A stretch of 23,649 bases of DNA from contig JANPBZ010000083.1 in the NCBI GenBank assembly GCA_031430695.1, forward strand, positions 1 to 23,649. Direction: 5' to 3'. A program made the position numbers and the translations under genes. Source of the stretch: JAENVT01 sp031430695. Lineage in GTDB: Bacteria > Actinomycetota > Acidimicrobiia > Acidimicrobiales > Ilumatobacteraceae. The notes beneath the pieces were generated by a model. The model did not search any database, was not told the DNA's origin, and saw only the letters and a program-made list of their open reading frames with translations. Positions 6,334 to 15,890 of the stretch are shown one piece after another; position 1 is the stretch's first letter, and every line of letters starts with the position of its first letter.

Positions 6334-7008
6334 ATGTTTGAGGTACATAGCTTTTCTGGCACCGCCGGTTCCTCCATACCTGTGGTCGAGGACTGGTACG
6401 CGCAGGACGCAGCCCAACCCGGCTACTACCAGCGATTCTGCAAGCGAGGTGTCGACCTTGTTCTCGCCGTGACCGCGCTGGTCGTGTTGCTGCCAGTGCT
6501 GCTGGTGATCGCCGGCATTGTGCGACTCAAGCTCGGTCCAGGCGTCCTGTATCGCCAGGCGCGCGTCGGTCGCAACGGCCAGAACTTCGTGATGCTGAAG
6601 TTCCGCACGATGCAGCATGCGTCTATCGACCAGGACGACGAAGACCGCCAAGCGAGCCACAAGACATCCGACCACCCTCGCCTCACCAAGTTCGGTCGCA
6701 CGCTGCGGCGGCTGAGTTTCGACGAACTCCCCCAACTGTGGAACGTGATCCGCGGCCAGATGAGCATGGTTGGGCCGCGACCCGAACTCAGTGAGAAGGT
6801 CGACGACTACGGATTGCGTGCGCACCCGCGCCACTTGGTGCGTCCCGGCCTGACTGGCGAATGGCAGGTGACCCACCGAGCGTCGGGCATCCACCTGATC
6901 CACTGCTTCGACGACGACATGCGCTACGTGAGCCGCATCAACCTGTGGAGCGACCTGCGCATCATCGTGCGCACGTTCGCCGTCGTGCTGGGCGCCAAAG
7001 GCATCTAG
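6334..7008 (+). CDS. Sugar-phosphate transferase (polyprenyl-phosphate glycosyl-1-phosphate transferase family)
   Basis: A 224-residue bacterial sugar transferase of the WcaJ/PglC-related family, which moves a sugar-1-phosphate from a nucleotide sugar to undecaprenyl phosphate to begin exopolysaccharide or glycan assembly. Features seen are the membrane hairpin (about residues 37-57), an RVGRNGQNFVMLKFRTM segment, SFDELPQLWNVIRGQMSMVGPRP with the catalytic Asp-Glu pair, and RPGLTGEWQV. Only the catalytic domain is present, without the multi-span N-terminal part of long members. ATG at 6334 is preferred because GGAAGG stands 9 bases before it; ATG at 6304 and TTG at 6277 are in frame but lack a good site. 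It diverges from the lasso operon and no other polysaccharide genes are nearby, so its product is unknown. A link to lasso tailoring cannot be shown. Confidence 0.85.
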   Translation: MFEVHSFSGTAGSSIPVVEDWYAQDAAQPGYYQRFCKRGVDLVLAVTALVVLLPVLLVIAGIVRLKLGPGVLYRQARVGRNGQNFVMLKFRTMQHASIDQDDEDRQASHKTSDHPRLTKFGRTLRRLSFDELPQLWNVIRGQMSMVGPRPELSEKVDDYGLRAHPRHLVRPGLTGEWQVTHRASGIHLIHCFDDDMRYVSRINLWSDLRIIVRTFAVVLGAKGI

Positions 7009-7015
7009 CCCCACG

Positions 7016-7065
7016 CTGAACGAGTGCTACGCGCCCACCCGGGGGCGCCGCAAACACTCGTTCAG
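7016..7065. repeat. Intergenic palindrome, copy 1 (likely bidirectional terminator)
   Basis: Perfect 11-base arms CTGAACGAGTG (7016-7026) and CACTCGTTCAG (7055-7065) enclose a second stem GCGCCC (7031-7036) with GGGCGC (7043-7048). It occupies the gap between two convergent genes, beginning 7 bases after the sugar transferase stop and ending 7 bases before the stop of the minus-strand gene. A closely similar element is at 9479-9524. Position suggests a two-way terminator or a repeated extragenic palindrome; no U-tract follows. Confidence 0.75.
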
Positions 7066-7072
7066 GACGTCG

Positions 7073-8929
7073 TCACGGTGTGGTTGAGGCCGGAACCAGC
7101 GTCTCTGGAGTCGGCGCCGGAGCGGGGATTGCCGGGCTGGTGCTCTCGACCGTGACCTCACCGCCGAAGGTTGAGCCGCTGTCGAACGCTGTGTTGGCGC
7201 AGGCTCGGACGGCGTCGGTCGACGGATCGGCGACCACACCCGTAACCAGGCCGTCCTCGACCGTCAGTGCAGGCAGGCACTCAGGATCGATGCCATCGAC
7301 CGACTGGCCCTCGAGCATCGACTCCAGGAACGGGCGGCTCATACCGCCGTAGAGGTACGGTGCGAGCGCCGAATCGAACAAACTCGAGCCGTCGACCACA
7401 TCGTGGAGGCTGAGCGTTGCGCCGGCGAGAACGGTGCCCAGCGGCGACACGAACCATTTGCCGGCCGATTGAACCACCGAGACTGCCGGCAGCTCGACAC
7501 CGGTACCGGATATCAGCATGAGGACTCCGCCCAGCAGTTGATTGCCAGCGCCGCACACTCGATAGCCGCCGTCGACTGCCGTAGCACCGGACCCTGGATT
7601 GGAGCCGAACGTCGACTCCGCAAGACTGCCTGTGACAGTCGTGCAGTCGTCGGCGCGATCGATCGTGAACGATCGCGGACCCCCGGTCGGATCCGTCGGG
7701 AACACCAGTGGAGCGATGGTGCCGTCGGGATTCGTATTGGTGAAGTTGTAGTTGACATCGCTTGTCGGGAAGTCGGTCGAGAACGTGAGTCCAGCGGTGG
7801 TCGCCGGTACCTGGCCCGGTGGCACGACTGCGTATCCCTCGGAACTCATCACCACTGTGGGTAGGGACGGGTCGGCGCCGCCGCCGGACGAATCCCGGTT
7901 GAAGCCTGCGGGTGTCGTGCCTTCGACCTTGAAAGTAGTCGGCCGCAGAGTCAGTCGCTCGCCGCTTCCGATGGTCTCGTACGTCAATCCGGACACAGCC
8001 ACCGACCATCCGTCGGCGCGCCCGCGATCGACGGCTGCCTGGGCGTCGGCTATCCACGCTTGTGCCAGCCAGGCCATCGCATCCTCACCCGGTGCGAACG
8101 TATCCAACGCCGCTTGCAGATCAAGCGAGGCAAGGCCGTCGTAGAACCCGGTGGCCGCTGCCTCCGGCGAATCGAAGCCGACCGGCGTGCGTGACACCGG
8201 GCCGGGGATCTCCCAACCGGCCGCCTGCCGGATGTACTCGGCAACGGTGTATTCCGCACCGACGTACCACCGGCCGTCGCGCTGCACGGTCATGAGCAGC
8301 ACGGGCGGATCGGAGTCGACGATCGTGGTTGCTGCGCTCGCCGTTTCCCCTTCGCCGATCAACGCTCGAAGCCGTTCACCCAGTGCAACCGCCCGTTGGT
8401 CGAACGACGCACTTATCGTTCCGCCCGTTGCGGTGACGATCGCCAACCCACCCTCGAGAAAGTTGGTGTCGAGCACCAAGTCGTCGACCGAGACGTCGAT
8501 GCCTTGAACGCCACTGACGTTGAACTCGTCGGCCAACAGACCGACCCGCTTGGCGTCGGACGTTGCCGAATCGATGGCCACTCGTAGCGCGGCGACCTCC
8601 TCCGGCAACGCGACGTCGATCATGCCCAGTACGTCTTCGTTCTCGAGGGCCGACACAAACGTGGTCACCGCTTCCTCGGGCGTCGCCGCGCCGCCATCGT
8701 TGCTGGCGCCGAGGAACGAGTACGTGGTAAAGCCACCAGCGCCGATCAACGCAGTGACGGCGGCGATGACGCCGGCGCGGCGACCGCGACCGGTTGGGCG
8801 GTTGGCTGCGACCACCGGCACCTCGCCCGGCATGTGCACGGCCGTGGGCGCGTGCTCGGCTAGTTGGGCGAGCCGCTGGCGCAACAGCACCTCTGTCTGT
8901 GCAAACTCCTGGTCGGACATCGATGTCAT
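7073..8929 (-). CDS. Single-span membrane protein paired with ECF sigma factor (putative anti-sigma/sensor)
   Basis: A 618-residue protein of unrecognised family. About 50 hydrophilic residues precede one membrane span (about 52-73), followed by a large outer domain rich in Ala, Thr, Gly and Ser that ends in a Pro/Thr-rich tail. The outer part contains paired segments DGRWYVGAEYTV and AGKWFVSPLGTV, each followed by a stretch ending in helical or loop regions, suggesting two related alpha/beta (NTF2/Mce-like) modules. Four Cys residues sit in the C-terminal half. The ATG at 8929 overlaps the sigma factor stop as ATGA, so the two are coupled. By that context the short cytoplasmic part is probably an anti-sigma region and the outer part a sensor. 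No zinc-type HxxxCxxC anti-sigma motif is present, so this remains inference. Secretion or cell-envelope function alone is the alternative. Confidence 0.7.
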   Translation of the reverse strand: MTSMSDQEFAQTEVLLRQRLAQLAEHAPTAVHMPGEVPVVAANRPTGRGRRAGVIAAVTALIGAGGFTTYSFLGASNDGGAATPEEAVTTFVSALENEDVLGMIDVALPEEVAALRVAIDSATSDAKRVGLLADEFNVSGVQGIDVSVDDLVLDTNFLEGGLAIVTATGGTISASFDQRAVALGERLRALIGEGETASAATTIVDSDPPVLLMTVQRDGRWYVGAEYTVAEYIRQAAGWEIPGPVSRTPVGFDSPEAAATGFYDGLASLDLQAALDTFAPGEDAMAWLAQAWIADAQAAVDRGRADGWSVAVSGLTYETIGSGERLTLRPTTFKVEGTTPAGFNRDSSGGGADPSLPTVVMSSEGYAVVPPGQVPATTAGLTFSTDFPTSDVNYNFTNTNPDGTIAPLVFPTDPTGGPRSFTIDRADDCTTVTGSLAESTFGSNPGSGATAVDGGYRVCGAGNQLLGGVLMLISGTGVELPAVSVVQSAGKWFVSPLGTVLAGATLSLHDVVDGSSLFDSALAPYLYGGMSRPFLESMLEGQSVDGIDPECLPALTVEDGLVTGVVADPSTDAVRACANTAFDSGSTFGGEVTVESTSPAIPAPAPTPETLVPASTTP

Positions 8930-9429
8930 CGGATTACCTCTCGAAGTTCGGCAAGGCCTCGTCGCACCAGGGTGCGCACCGTTGCCCTACGGCATTTAAG
9001 ATTGGCGGCGATTTCCTCTTCGGACAGATCGCAGAGATAGCGCAGCACGATTGCTGACCGCTGGCGGATTGGCAGGGCGATCAGCGCATCGCGCAGTTCG
9101 ACCAGCCCGACATCCATCACGGCGTCGGGGGGATTGTCGGGCCGAGGCGCGGCGACGGTGCGACGATGCAGCGAGCGGCAGCGGTTGACCACTGCGACCC
9201 GTAGATACGCGGCCGGCTCTGCCAACGTGTCGATGCGCGGGCCGATCTTGGCGAAGACGTCGTGCACGACATCTTCGGCTGCCGGCGCTGAGCCGGTGAG
9301 CACGAACGCGACCCGCAGCAGATCGCGGTAGGCCGTGGCGTACACGGCCTCCGAACCCGCCCAGGCCTTCGACTCGACAATCGGTATGCGAGTCGACTCG
9401 GGAAACGCGTCGCTCATAGCGAGATTCAT
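8926..9429 (-). CDS. ECF-family RNA polymerase sigma factor
   Basis: A sigma-70 relative of about 167 residues with only regions 2 and 4, as in extracytoplasmic-function factors. Region 2 includes YRDLLRVAFVLTG and AEDVVHDVFAKI (51-62), a well-kept -10 recognition stretch, and LRVAVVNRCRSLHRR. Region 4 is RQRSAIVLRYLCDLSEEEIAANLKCRRATVRTLVRR (split at about 122-157), with the helix-turn-helix that reads -35 boxes. It is co-transcribed with the overlapping membrane-protein gene, the usual sigma/anti-sigma order. Two ATG codons are possible, 9429 and 9417, and neither has a strong ribosome site; the longer is given. The TTG at 9456 is unlikely. The regulon cannot be read from the window. Confidence 0.88.
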   Translation of the reverse strand: MNLAMSDAFPESTRIPIVESKAWAGSEAVYATAYRDLLRVAFVLTGSAPAAEDVVHDVFAKIGPRIDTLAEPAAYLRVAVVNRCRSLHRRTVAAPRPDNPPDAVMDVGLVELRDALIALPIRQRSAIVLRYLCDLSEEEIAANLKCRRATVRTLVRRGLAELREVIR

Positions 9430-9478
9430 ACCCTGTCTCACGCACCAGCGAGCCAATCCGTTTCAACATTTCTCGCGC

Positions 9479-9524
9479 GAACGAGTGTCTCGTGCCCACC
9501 CGGGTGGGCGGGAAACACTCGTTC
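9479..9524. repeat. Intergenic palindrome, copy 2
   Basis: Arms GAACGAGTGT (9479-9488) and ACACTCGTTC (9515-9524) enclose the perfect 16-base palindrome GCCCACCCGGGTGGGC (9494-9509). It shares arm sequence, spacing and the flank AAACACTCGTTCAGG with the element at 7016-7065. It lies just after hutI, whose stop codon is embedded in one arm, and before the ECF sigma factor gene. A terminator for the hut operon is the simplest reading, though it is also a dispersed repeat by definition since two copies are seen. Confidence 0.75.
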
Positions 9525-10683
9525 AGGGGCTGCCGTTGATGATCGTGGCTGCGACCAGAGGTACACCGGGCCGGTAGACGAAGTCGATCGGGCTCGTGGT
9601 GGCGAGCATGACGAGGTCTGCCCGAGCCCCGGGCACGATCCTGCCAATGTCGTCGCGTCGCAGCGCCGCCGCGCCTCCGGCCGTCGCCGCCCAGATCGCT
9701 TCGTCGATGGTCATCTTCATGTCGCGGACCGCGAGTGCGATGCAGAACGGCATCGACGTCGTGTAACTCGACCCGGGGTTGCAGTTCACTGCCAGCGCGG
9801 CCGTGCCACCCGCGTCGAGCAACCGGCGCGCGTCGGGGTACGGCTGCCGGGTGTAGAACTCGGTGGCCGGCAGGAAGGTGGCGACGGTGTTGCTCGCCGC
9901 GAGCGCAGCAATGTCGTCGTCGGAGAGATATGTGCAATGGTCGGCCGAGGCACAGTCGAGCTCGACTGCCAGCTGCACACCCGGACCGTGACCGAGTTGG
10001 TTGGCGTGCAGCCGCATACCGAGTCCGGCATCGCGCCCTGCACACAGCACCGCGCGGCACTGGTCGGCATCGAACGCACCCTGTTCGCAGAATGCATCGA
10101 CCCAGCGCGAATGCGGCGCACACGCGGCCAGCATCTCGCCGCAAACCAGCGCAACATAGTCATCACTGCGGCCATCGAACTCGGGTGGCACCACATGGGC
10201 ACCGAGGAACGTGGTCTCGCCGGTCAGTTCGCGGGCGATGCGCAGTGTGCGTGCCTCGTCGACGGCGTTGAGCCCGTAGCCCGACTTGACCTCGATGGTC
10301 GTCGTGCCCGACCGCCGCGCCTCGGCCAACAGCGATGTTGCTCGTGCGAGCAACTGATCGTCGGGAGCCGAGCGGGTTGCCGCCACCGTCGTGCGGATCC
10401 CGCCGGCCTCATACGCACGACCGGCCATGCGCGCTGCGAACTCGTCGGAACGATCGCCGGCGAAGACCAGATGGCTGTGGCTGTCGACGAAACCGGGGAG
10501 CACGCAACGTCCCGCAGCATCGATCCGCTCGTCAGCTGTCGGGGCGGGCCCGGTCCCCACTGCTTCGATCAGCCCGTCGACCATCACGACCCAGCCATCA
10601 CGCAGTTCCCCGGTCGCGCCGATGTCGAGATGCGAGTCGTTGGTGATCAACCGACCGATGTTGTCGACCACGGTCGTCTTCAT
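9523..10683 (-). CDS. hutI: Imidazolonepropionase
   Basis: A 386-residue amidohydrolase that opens imidazolone propionate to N-formimidoyl-L-glutamate, the third step of histidine breakdown. Metal-site motif VDSHSHLVFAG (67-77) holds His69 and His71. EVKSGYGLN (131-139), GAHVVPPE (161-168), LHANQLGHG (225-233) and SADHCTYL (247-253) match family blocks. The usual metal-binding Asp before the NPG motif (Asp324 in the Bacillus enzyme, as I recall) is Asn300 here, in the stretch LAVNCNPGSS; the codon reads AAC. The rest of the site looks intact, so activity is uncertain but likely. ATG at 10683 overlaps the hutF stop as ATGA and is preferred to GTG at 10689. It is the last gene of the hut operon and is followed by a palindrome. 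Confidence 0.92.
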   Translation of the reverse strand: MKTTVVDNIGRLITNDSHLDIGATGELRDGWVVMVDGLIEAVGTGPAPTADERIDAAGRCVLPGFVDSHSHLVFAGDRSDEFAARMAGRAYEAGGIRTTVAATRSAPDDQLLARATSLLAEARRSGTTTIEVKSGYGLNAVDEARTLRIARELTGETTFLGAHVVPPEFDGRSDDYVALVCGEMLAACAPHSRWVDAFCEQGAFDADQCRAVLCAGRDAGLGMRLHANQLGHGPGVQLAVELDCASADHCTYLSDDDIAALAASNTVATFLPATEFYTRQPYPDARRLLDAGGTAALAVNCNPGSSYTTSMPFCIALAVRDMKMTIDEAIWAATAGGAAALRRDDIGRIVPGARADLVMLATTSPIDFVYRPGVPLVAATIINGSP

Positions 10684-12020
10684 GACCACACTCGCCTGAT
10701 CGAGCTGTCGAGGACGGCTCCGACATCGATGGTCTGATGCGCTCCGTCAGCCACCACGACGCGTCCGCCGACGACGACATGGTGCACGTCGTCGCCGCTG
10801 GCCGCGAACACCACGGCCGCCGCCGCTTGGTGGTGGTCGATCCCGGCGAGGCGTGGAGAAGCGAGGCTGACCGACGTCAGATCCGCGAGCGCCCCCACCG
10901 CGATGCGACCGCCTTCGTGCCACCCGAGGCTGCGGTACCCCGATTCGGTTGCCGTGGCCAGCAGCTCACCGGGGCGATGCGTGCCCCGTCGGCGCGATCC
11001 CAGGCGCTCGTCGAGTTCAATCGCACGCGCTTCTTCGAACGGGTCGATCACGGCATGCGAATCGCTGCCGATGGCCATCGCGATTCCGGCGGACCGAAAC
11101 GCTTCCGTCGGACCGATGCCGTCGGCCAAGTCCCGCTCGGTCGTTGGGCAGATGCAACACGTCGAGTGGCTCGACTGCAGCAAGGCGATGTCGTCTTGGT
11201 CGAGATGCGTTGCGTGCACTGCGGTGAAACGGTCGCCGAGCACCCCTCGACGACCGAGCAACGCTGCTGGCGTACACCCGTGGATCGCCGCGCACTGTTC
11301 GTTCTCTGCCGGCTGTTCGCTGACGTGGGCATGCACGGGTTTGTGGTGCAACGCGGCCCACTCGGCAACAATCTCCATCGACGCTGGGTCGACGCTGCGC
11401 ACCGAGTGGATGGCCGCGCCAATCCTGGTGGTCGGAGTATCGACCAGCCCCTCGAGCCGCACCGCCCAAGCCTGGGCGTCGACGTCGCTGAACCGCTGCT
11501 GGGTGGGGCTGAGTTCGGCGTCACCGGTCATGCCCGCGTGTAGGTAACAGGTGTCGAGCAGGGTCATGCGGATGCCGGCCTCGGAGGCCGCGTCGAGCAG
11601 CACCTGACCCATCTCGTTCGACTGTGAGTACGGCGTGCCACCTCGATCGTGATGCAGGTAGTGAAATTCGCCGACGCAGGTGAACCCGGCCAACACCATC
11701 TCGGCAAACGTTGCCGTGGCAAGGGCACGGTACGAGTCAGGATCGAGTCGATCGGCGAGCTCGTACATGCGATCGCGCCACGTCCAGAACGAACCGGTTT
11801 CGCCATGCGTGCGGCCGCGCAGCGCGCGGTGGAACGCGTGGCTGTGCGCGTTGGCCATTCCCGGCAGCGTCAAGCCGGCAAGTACGTGGGCACCAGACGG
11901 CGGCCCGATGCCGAGATCGATCGAGGCAATCCGATCCCCCTCCACCGTGATGGTCACATCGCGTTCAACCGCACCGTCGAGGTCTCCGAGCCAGGCGAGT
12001 TCGCACCAGAACGTCGTCAC
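10680..12020 (-). CDS. hutF: Formimidoylglutamate deiminase
   Basis: A 446-residue amidohydrolase that converts N-formimidoyl-L-glutamate to N-formyl-L-glutamate and ammonia. It shows the metal motif NAHSHAFHRALRGR (57-70) with His59 and His61, then VHAHVSEQPAENE, the VHATHLD segment and IGSDSHAVIDPFEEAR with the final Asp ligand. The long HSHAFHR form and the SEQ block separate HutF from the guanine-deaminase-like relatives. Use of HutF means the pathway should end with N-formylglutamate hydrolysis (HutG), but no hutG lies in the window. The start is GTG at 12020, 10 bases after the def-like gene, and its stop overlaps hutI. Confidence 0.92.
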   Translation of the reverse strand: MTTFWCELAWLGDLDGAVERDVTITVEGDRIASIDLGIGPPSGAHVLAGLTLPGMANAHSHAFHRALRGRTHGETGSFWTWRDRMYELADRLDPDSYRALATATFAEMVLAGFTCVGEFHYLHHDRGGTPYSQSNEMGQVLLDAASEAGIRMTLLDTCYLHAGMTGDAELSPTQQRFSDVDAQAWAVRLEGLVDTPTTRIGAAIHSVRSVDPASMEIVAEWAALHHKPVHAHVSEQPAENEQCAAIHGCTPAALLGRRGVLGDRFTAVHATHLDQDDIALLQSSHSTCCICPTTERDLADGIGPTEAFRSAGIAMAIGSDSHAVIDPFEEARAIELDERLGSRRRGTHRPGELLATATESGYRSLGWHEGGRIAVGALADLTSVSLASPRLAGIDHHQAAAAVVFAASGDDVHHVVVGGRVVVADGAHQTIDVGAVLDSSIRRVWS

Positions 12021-12030
12021 GATCCCGCCG

Positions 12031-12602
12031 TCATGATCCGACTCGGGCGACGAACTCGGTGATCCGCTCGACGAACGCAGCGCGATGGAAGCGCTCGAAC
12101 TGCTCCCACGTCGTGAACGTGCGTGGGTCGACGACCCGATCGAGAAACAGCACGCCGTCGAGATGATCGCACTCGTGTTGGAATGTTCCCGCTGTCAGTC
12201 CGCGCCTGACCTCGTCGCACGCCACACCGTGCCGATCGAGATACTGAACCCGCACGTTGACGTGCCGCATCACCGAGCCGCGCAGGTTCGGCACCGACAG
12301 ACAGCCCTCGTTGATCTCGACCAGCTCGTCGTCGATTGGTTCGATGATGGGGTTGACGACCACGGTCAACGGAATGCGCGGCTTGTAGGGATATCGGGGG
12401 TTGTCGCCCACTTCGATCGAGGCGATCCGGATCGGCACACCGACCTGATTGGCGGCAAGGCCGGCGCCGTTGGCGTGGCGCATCGTCTCAATGAGATCGT
12501 CGATGAACTGTTGCGTCTCCGGCGTCGTCAACTCCTCCACCGTCACGTCGCGGGCCCGCTCGCGCAGGACCGGATGCCCGACCGTCACGATGTCGCGAAC
12601 GG

Positions 12603-12606
<4 letters not shown>
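12031..12606 (-). CDS. def: Peptide-deformylase-family metalloenzyme inside the hut operon
   Basis: A 191-residue protein with all three deformylase motifs: GAGLAANQVG (47-56), EGCLSVPN (100-107) with metal ligand Cys102, and QHECDHLDG (143-151) with His144, His148 and catalytic Glu145. Chemically it should be an active Fe/Zn deformylase that removes formyl groups from N-formylmethionine proteins. Its place is unusual. It starts at 12606 in a 4-base ATGA overlap with hutU and ends 10 bases before hutF, so it is translated with the histidine-degradation genes. One reading is a housekeeping def gene in a chance location. Another is a paralogue recruited to hydrolyse N-formylglutamate, the HutF product, since no hutG is present. 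The segment NPRYPYKPRIPLTVVVNP (69-86) gives a slightly longer loop than in short PDFs. The symbol denotes family, not proven role. Confidence 0.9.
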
Positions 12607-14264
<1,658 letters not shown>

Positions 14265-14294
14265 CGGCGTCTCCCTTCCTCTCGTTCCGGTCGC

Positions 14295-15815
14295 TCAGTC
14301 CAGCGTGCCGGTGACTTGCTCGACCGCTGCCAACAGATCGCCACTCATCACCAGTGCCTCCGCTCGGCCGAGCTCCGGCGACAACCATCGGTCGGGTCCT
14401 GCACCGCCGACGCCGGCCTCGCGCAACGCGGACACTGCCGCCGCGGTCGCGGTCGCCGGTTGCAAAGGCAGGCGAAGATCGATGCCGCGTGCCGCGCACA
14501 CCAGTTCGCAGGCGAGAATTCGCCCGAGGTTGGCCACCGAGCGCCGTAGCTTTCGGGCCGCACCCCACCCCATCGAGACGTGGTCTTCCTGCATCGCCGA
14601 GGTCGGCAACGAATCGACGCTGGCCGGCGAGGCGAGTCGGCGATTCTCGGCCACCATCGCGGCCTGTGTGTAGTGAGCGATCATCAGCCCCGAATTGACC
14701 CCCGCGTCTTCGGCGAGGAACGGAGGCAGGCCGTGCGAGCGGGTGCGATCAAGCATGCGATCGGTGCGCCGCTCGGCAATGGCACCGACCTCGGCGGCTG
14801 CGATCGCCAGGAAGTCGCAGGCGAACCCGACCGGAGCGCCGTGGAAGTGCCCGCACGATTCGACGCGGCCGTCGGGCAGCACGCTGGGGTTGTCGATCGC
14901 CGAAACCAGTTCGGTGTCGGCGACGGAGCGGGCGAAGGAGATCGTGTCGCGCGCCGCGCCGTGCACCTGTGGCGTGCAGCGTAAGGAATAGGCATCCTGC
15001 ACACGCGGGTCGTCGGATCGATGGCTGGCCACGATCGGGCTGCCGTCGAGCAGCCTGCGCAGATTGTCGGCCGACATGGTTTGACCAGGGTGCGGTCGCA
15101 GCGCCATCAGATCCGCGGCGAACGCTCGGTCGGTGGCCATGAGCGCCTCGACACTCATCGCCGCAGCGATGTCGGCAGTGCGCACCAACATGTCGAGGTC
15201 TGCGAGCGCCAGCACCAACATTCCGAGCATGCCGTCGGTGCCGTTGATCAGCGCCAGTCCCTCCTTCGCCCGCAACGTCACCGCCGTGATGCCTGCCGCA
15301 GCCATCGCCTCGGCACACTCCCCTTCACCGATCAGAGCAAGCGCGACGTGGGCCAACGGGGCAAGGTCGCCGCTGGCGCCCAGCGAACCGTGCTCGTGAA
15401 CTGACGGAATGATGTCGGCGTTCAGCAACGCCAGAATCGTGTCGACCACCACCTGGCGCACGCCCGAGAACCCCATCGCCAACGTGCGGGCGCGCAGCAG
15501 CATCATCGCCCGCACCACTTCGGGCTCGACCAACGGACCCATGCCGGCAGCGTGGGAGCGGATGAGAGCGCGTTGGAGCTCCTCGCGCCGTTCAGGCGGG
15601 ATCACCGTGGTCGCCAGCGAGCCGAATCCGGTCGAGATGCCGTACACGGCATCGTCGAGTTCGGCCAGACCCTCGACGATCGCAGCACTGCGCGAGATCG
15701 CTTCGCGTGCCGATTCGGAGACCGTCACCCGCGCCCCACGACGGGCAACAGCAACCACGTCGATGGCGCTGACGCCATTTGCACCGACGACGACATCGCT
15801 GGTCGTGATTTCCAT
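14295..15815 (-). CDS. hutH: Histidine ammonia-lyase
   Basis: A 506-residue lyase that removes ammonia from L-histidine to give urocanate, the first step of the pathway. The self-forming MIO cofactor triad Ala147-Ser148-Gly149 is in GSLGASGDLAPLAH. Tyr58 lies in AVYGISTGFG, and SLRCTPQVHGAARD, AIDNPSVLPDGRVESCGHFHG and QEDHVSMGWGAARKLRR are typical of HAL. The reading frame stays open to 15962, but that would run into the divergent CoxL-like gene, and family similarity begins at the ATG at 15815 (MEITTSDV). It leads the hut operon. No HutC- or HutP-like regulator is in view. Confidence 0.95.
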   Translation of the reverse strand: MEITTSDVVVGANGVSAIDVVAVARRGARVTVSESAREAISRSAAIVEGLAELDDAVYGISTGFGSLATTVIPPERREELQRALIRSHAAGMGPLVEPEVVRAMMLLRARTLAMGFSGVRQVVVDTILALLNADIIPSVHEHGSLGASGDLAPLAHVALALIGEGECAEAMAAAGITAVTLRAKEGLALINGTDGMLGMLVLALADLDMLVRTADIAAAMSVEALMATDRAFAADLMALRPHPGQTMSADNLRRLLDGSPIVASHRSDDPRVQDAYSLRCTPQVHGAARDTISFARSVADTELVSAIDNPSVLPDGRVESCGHFHGAPVGFACDFLAIAAAEVGAIAERRTDRMLDRTRSHGLPPFLAEDAGVNSGLMIAHYTQAAMVAENRRLASPASVDSLPTSAMQEDHVSMGWGAARKLRRSVANLGRILACELVCAARGIDLRLPLQPATATAAAVSALREAGVGGAGPDRWLSPELGRAEALVMSGDLLAAVEQVTGTLD

Positions 15816-15890
15816 CGGACGGTAACTTACGTTGCCGACGCACCCCTCGCTGCTTCTGCCGAGTTTCCAATCGGCGGGTAGCGTGCGGCC
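15816..15890. promoter_or_regulatory. Divergent promoter region between hutH and the CoxL-like gene
   Basis: These 75 bases must carry the hut promoter (minus) and probably that of the CoxL-like gene (plus). Two small symmetric elements are seen: GTAACTTAC (15822-15830), close to hutH, and GCCGA-N8-TCGGC (15858-15875) nearer the plus-strand gene. Either could be an operator, but both are short and could occur by chance. No confident -35/-10 pair was recognised. Confidence 0.35.

Noticed and set aside
6274..7014. 246-codon minus-strand open frame over the sugar transferase
   Set aside because: Shadow of the plus-strand gene, whose catalytic motifs are clear; the antisense product is His/Gln/Val-rich without motifs.
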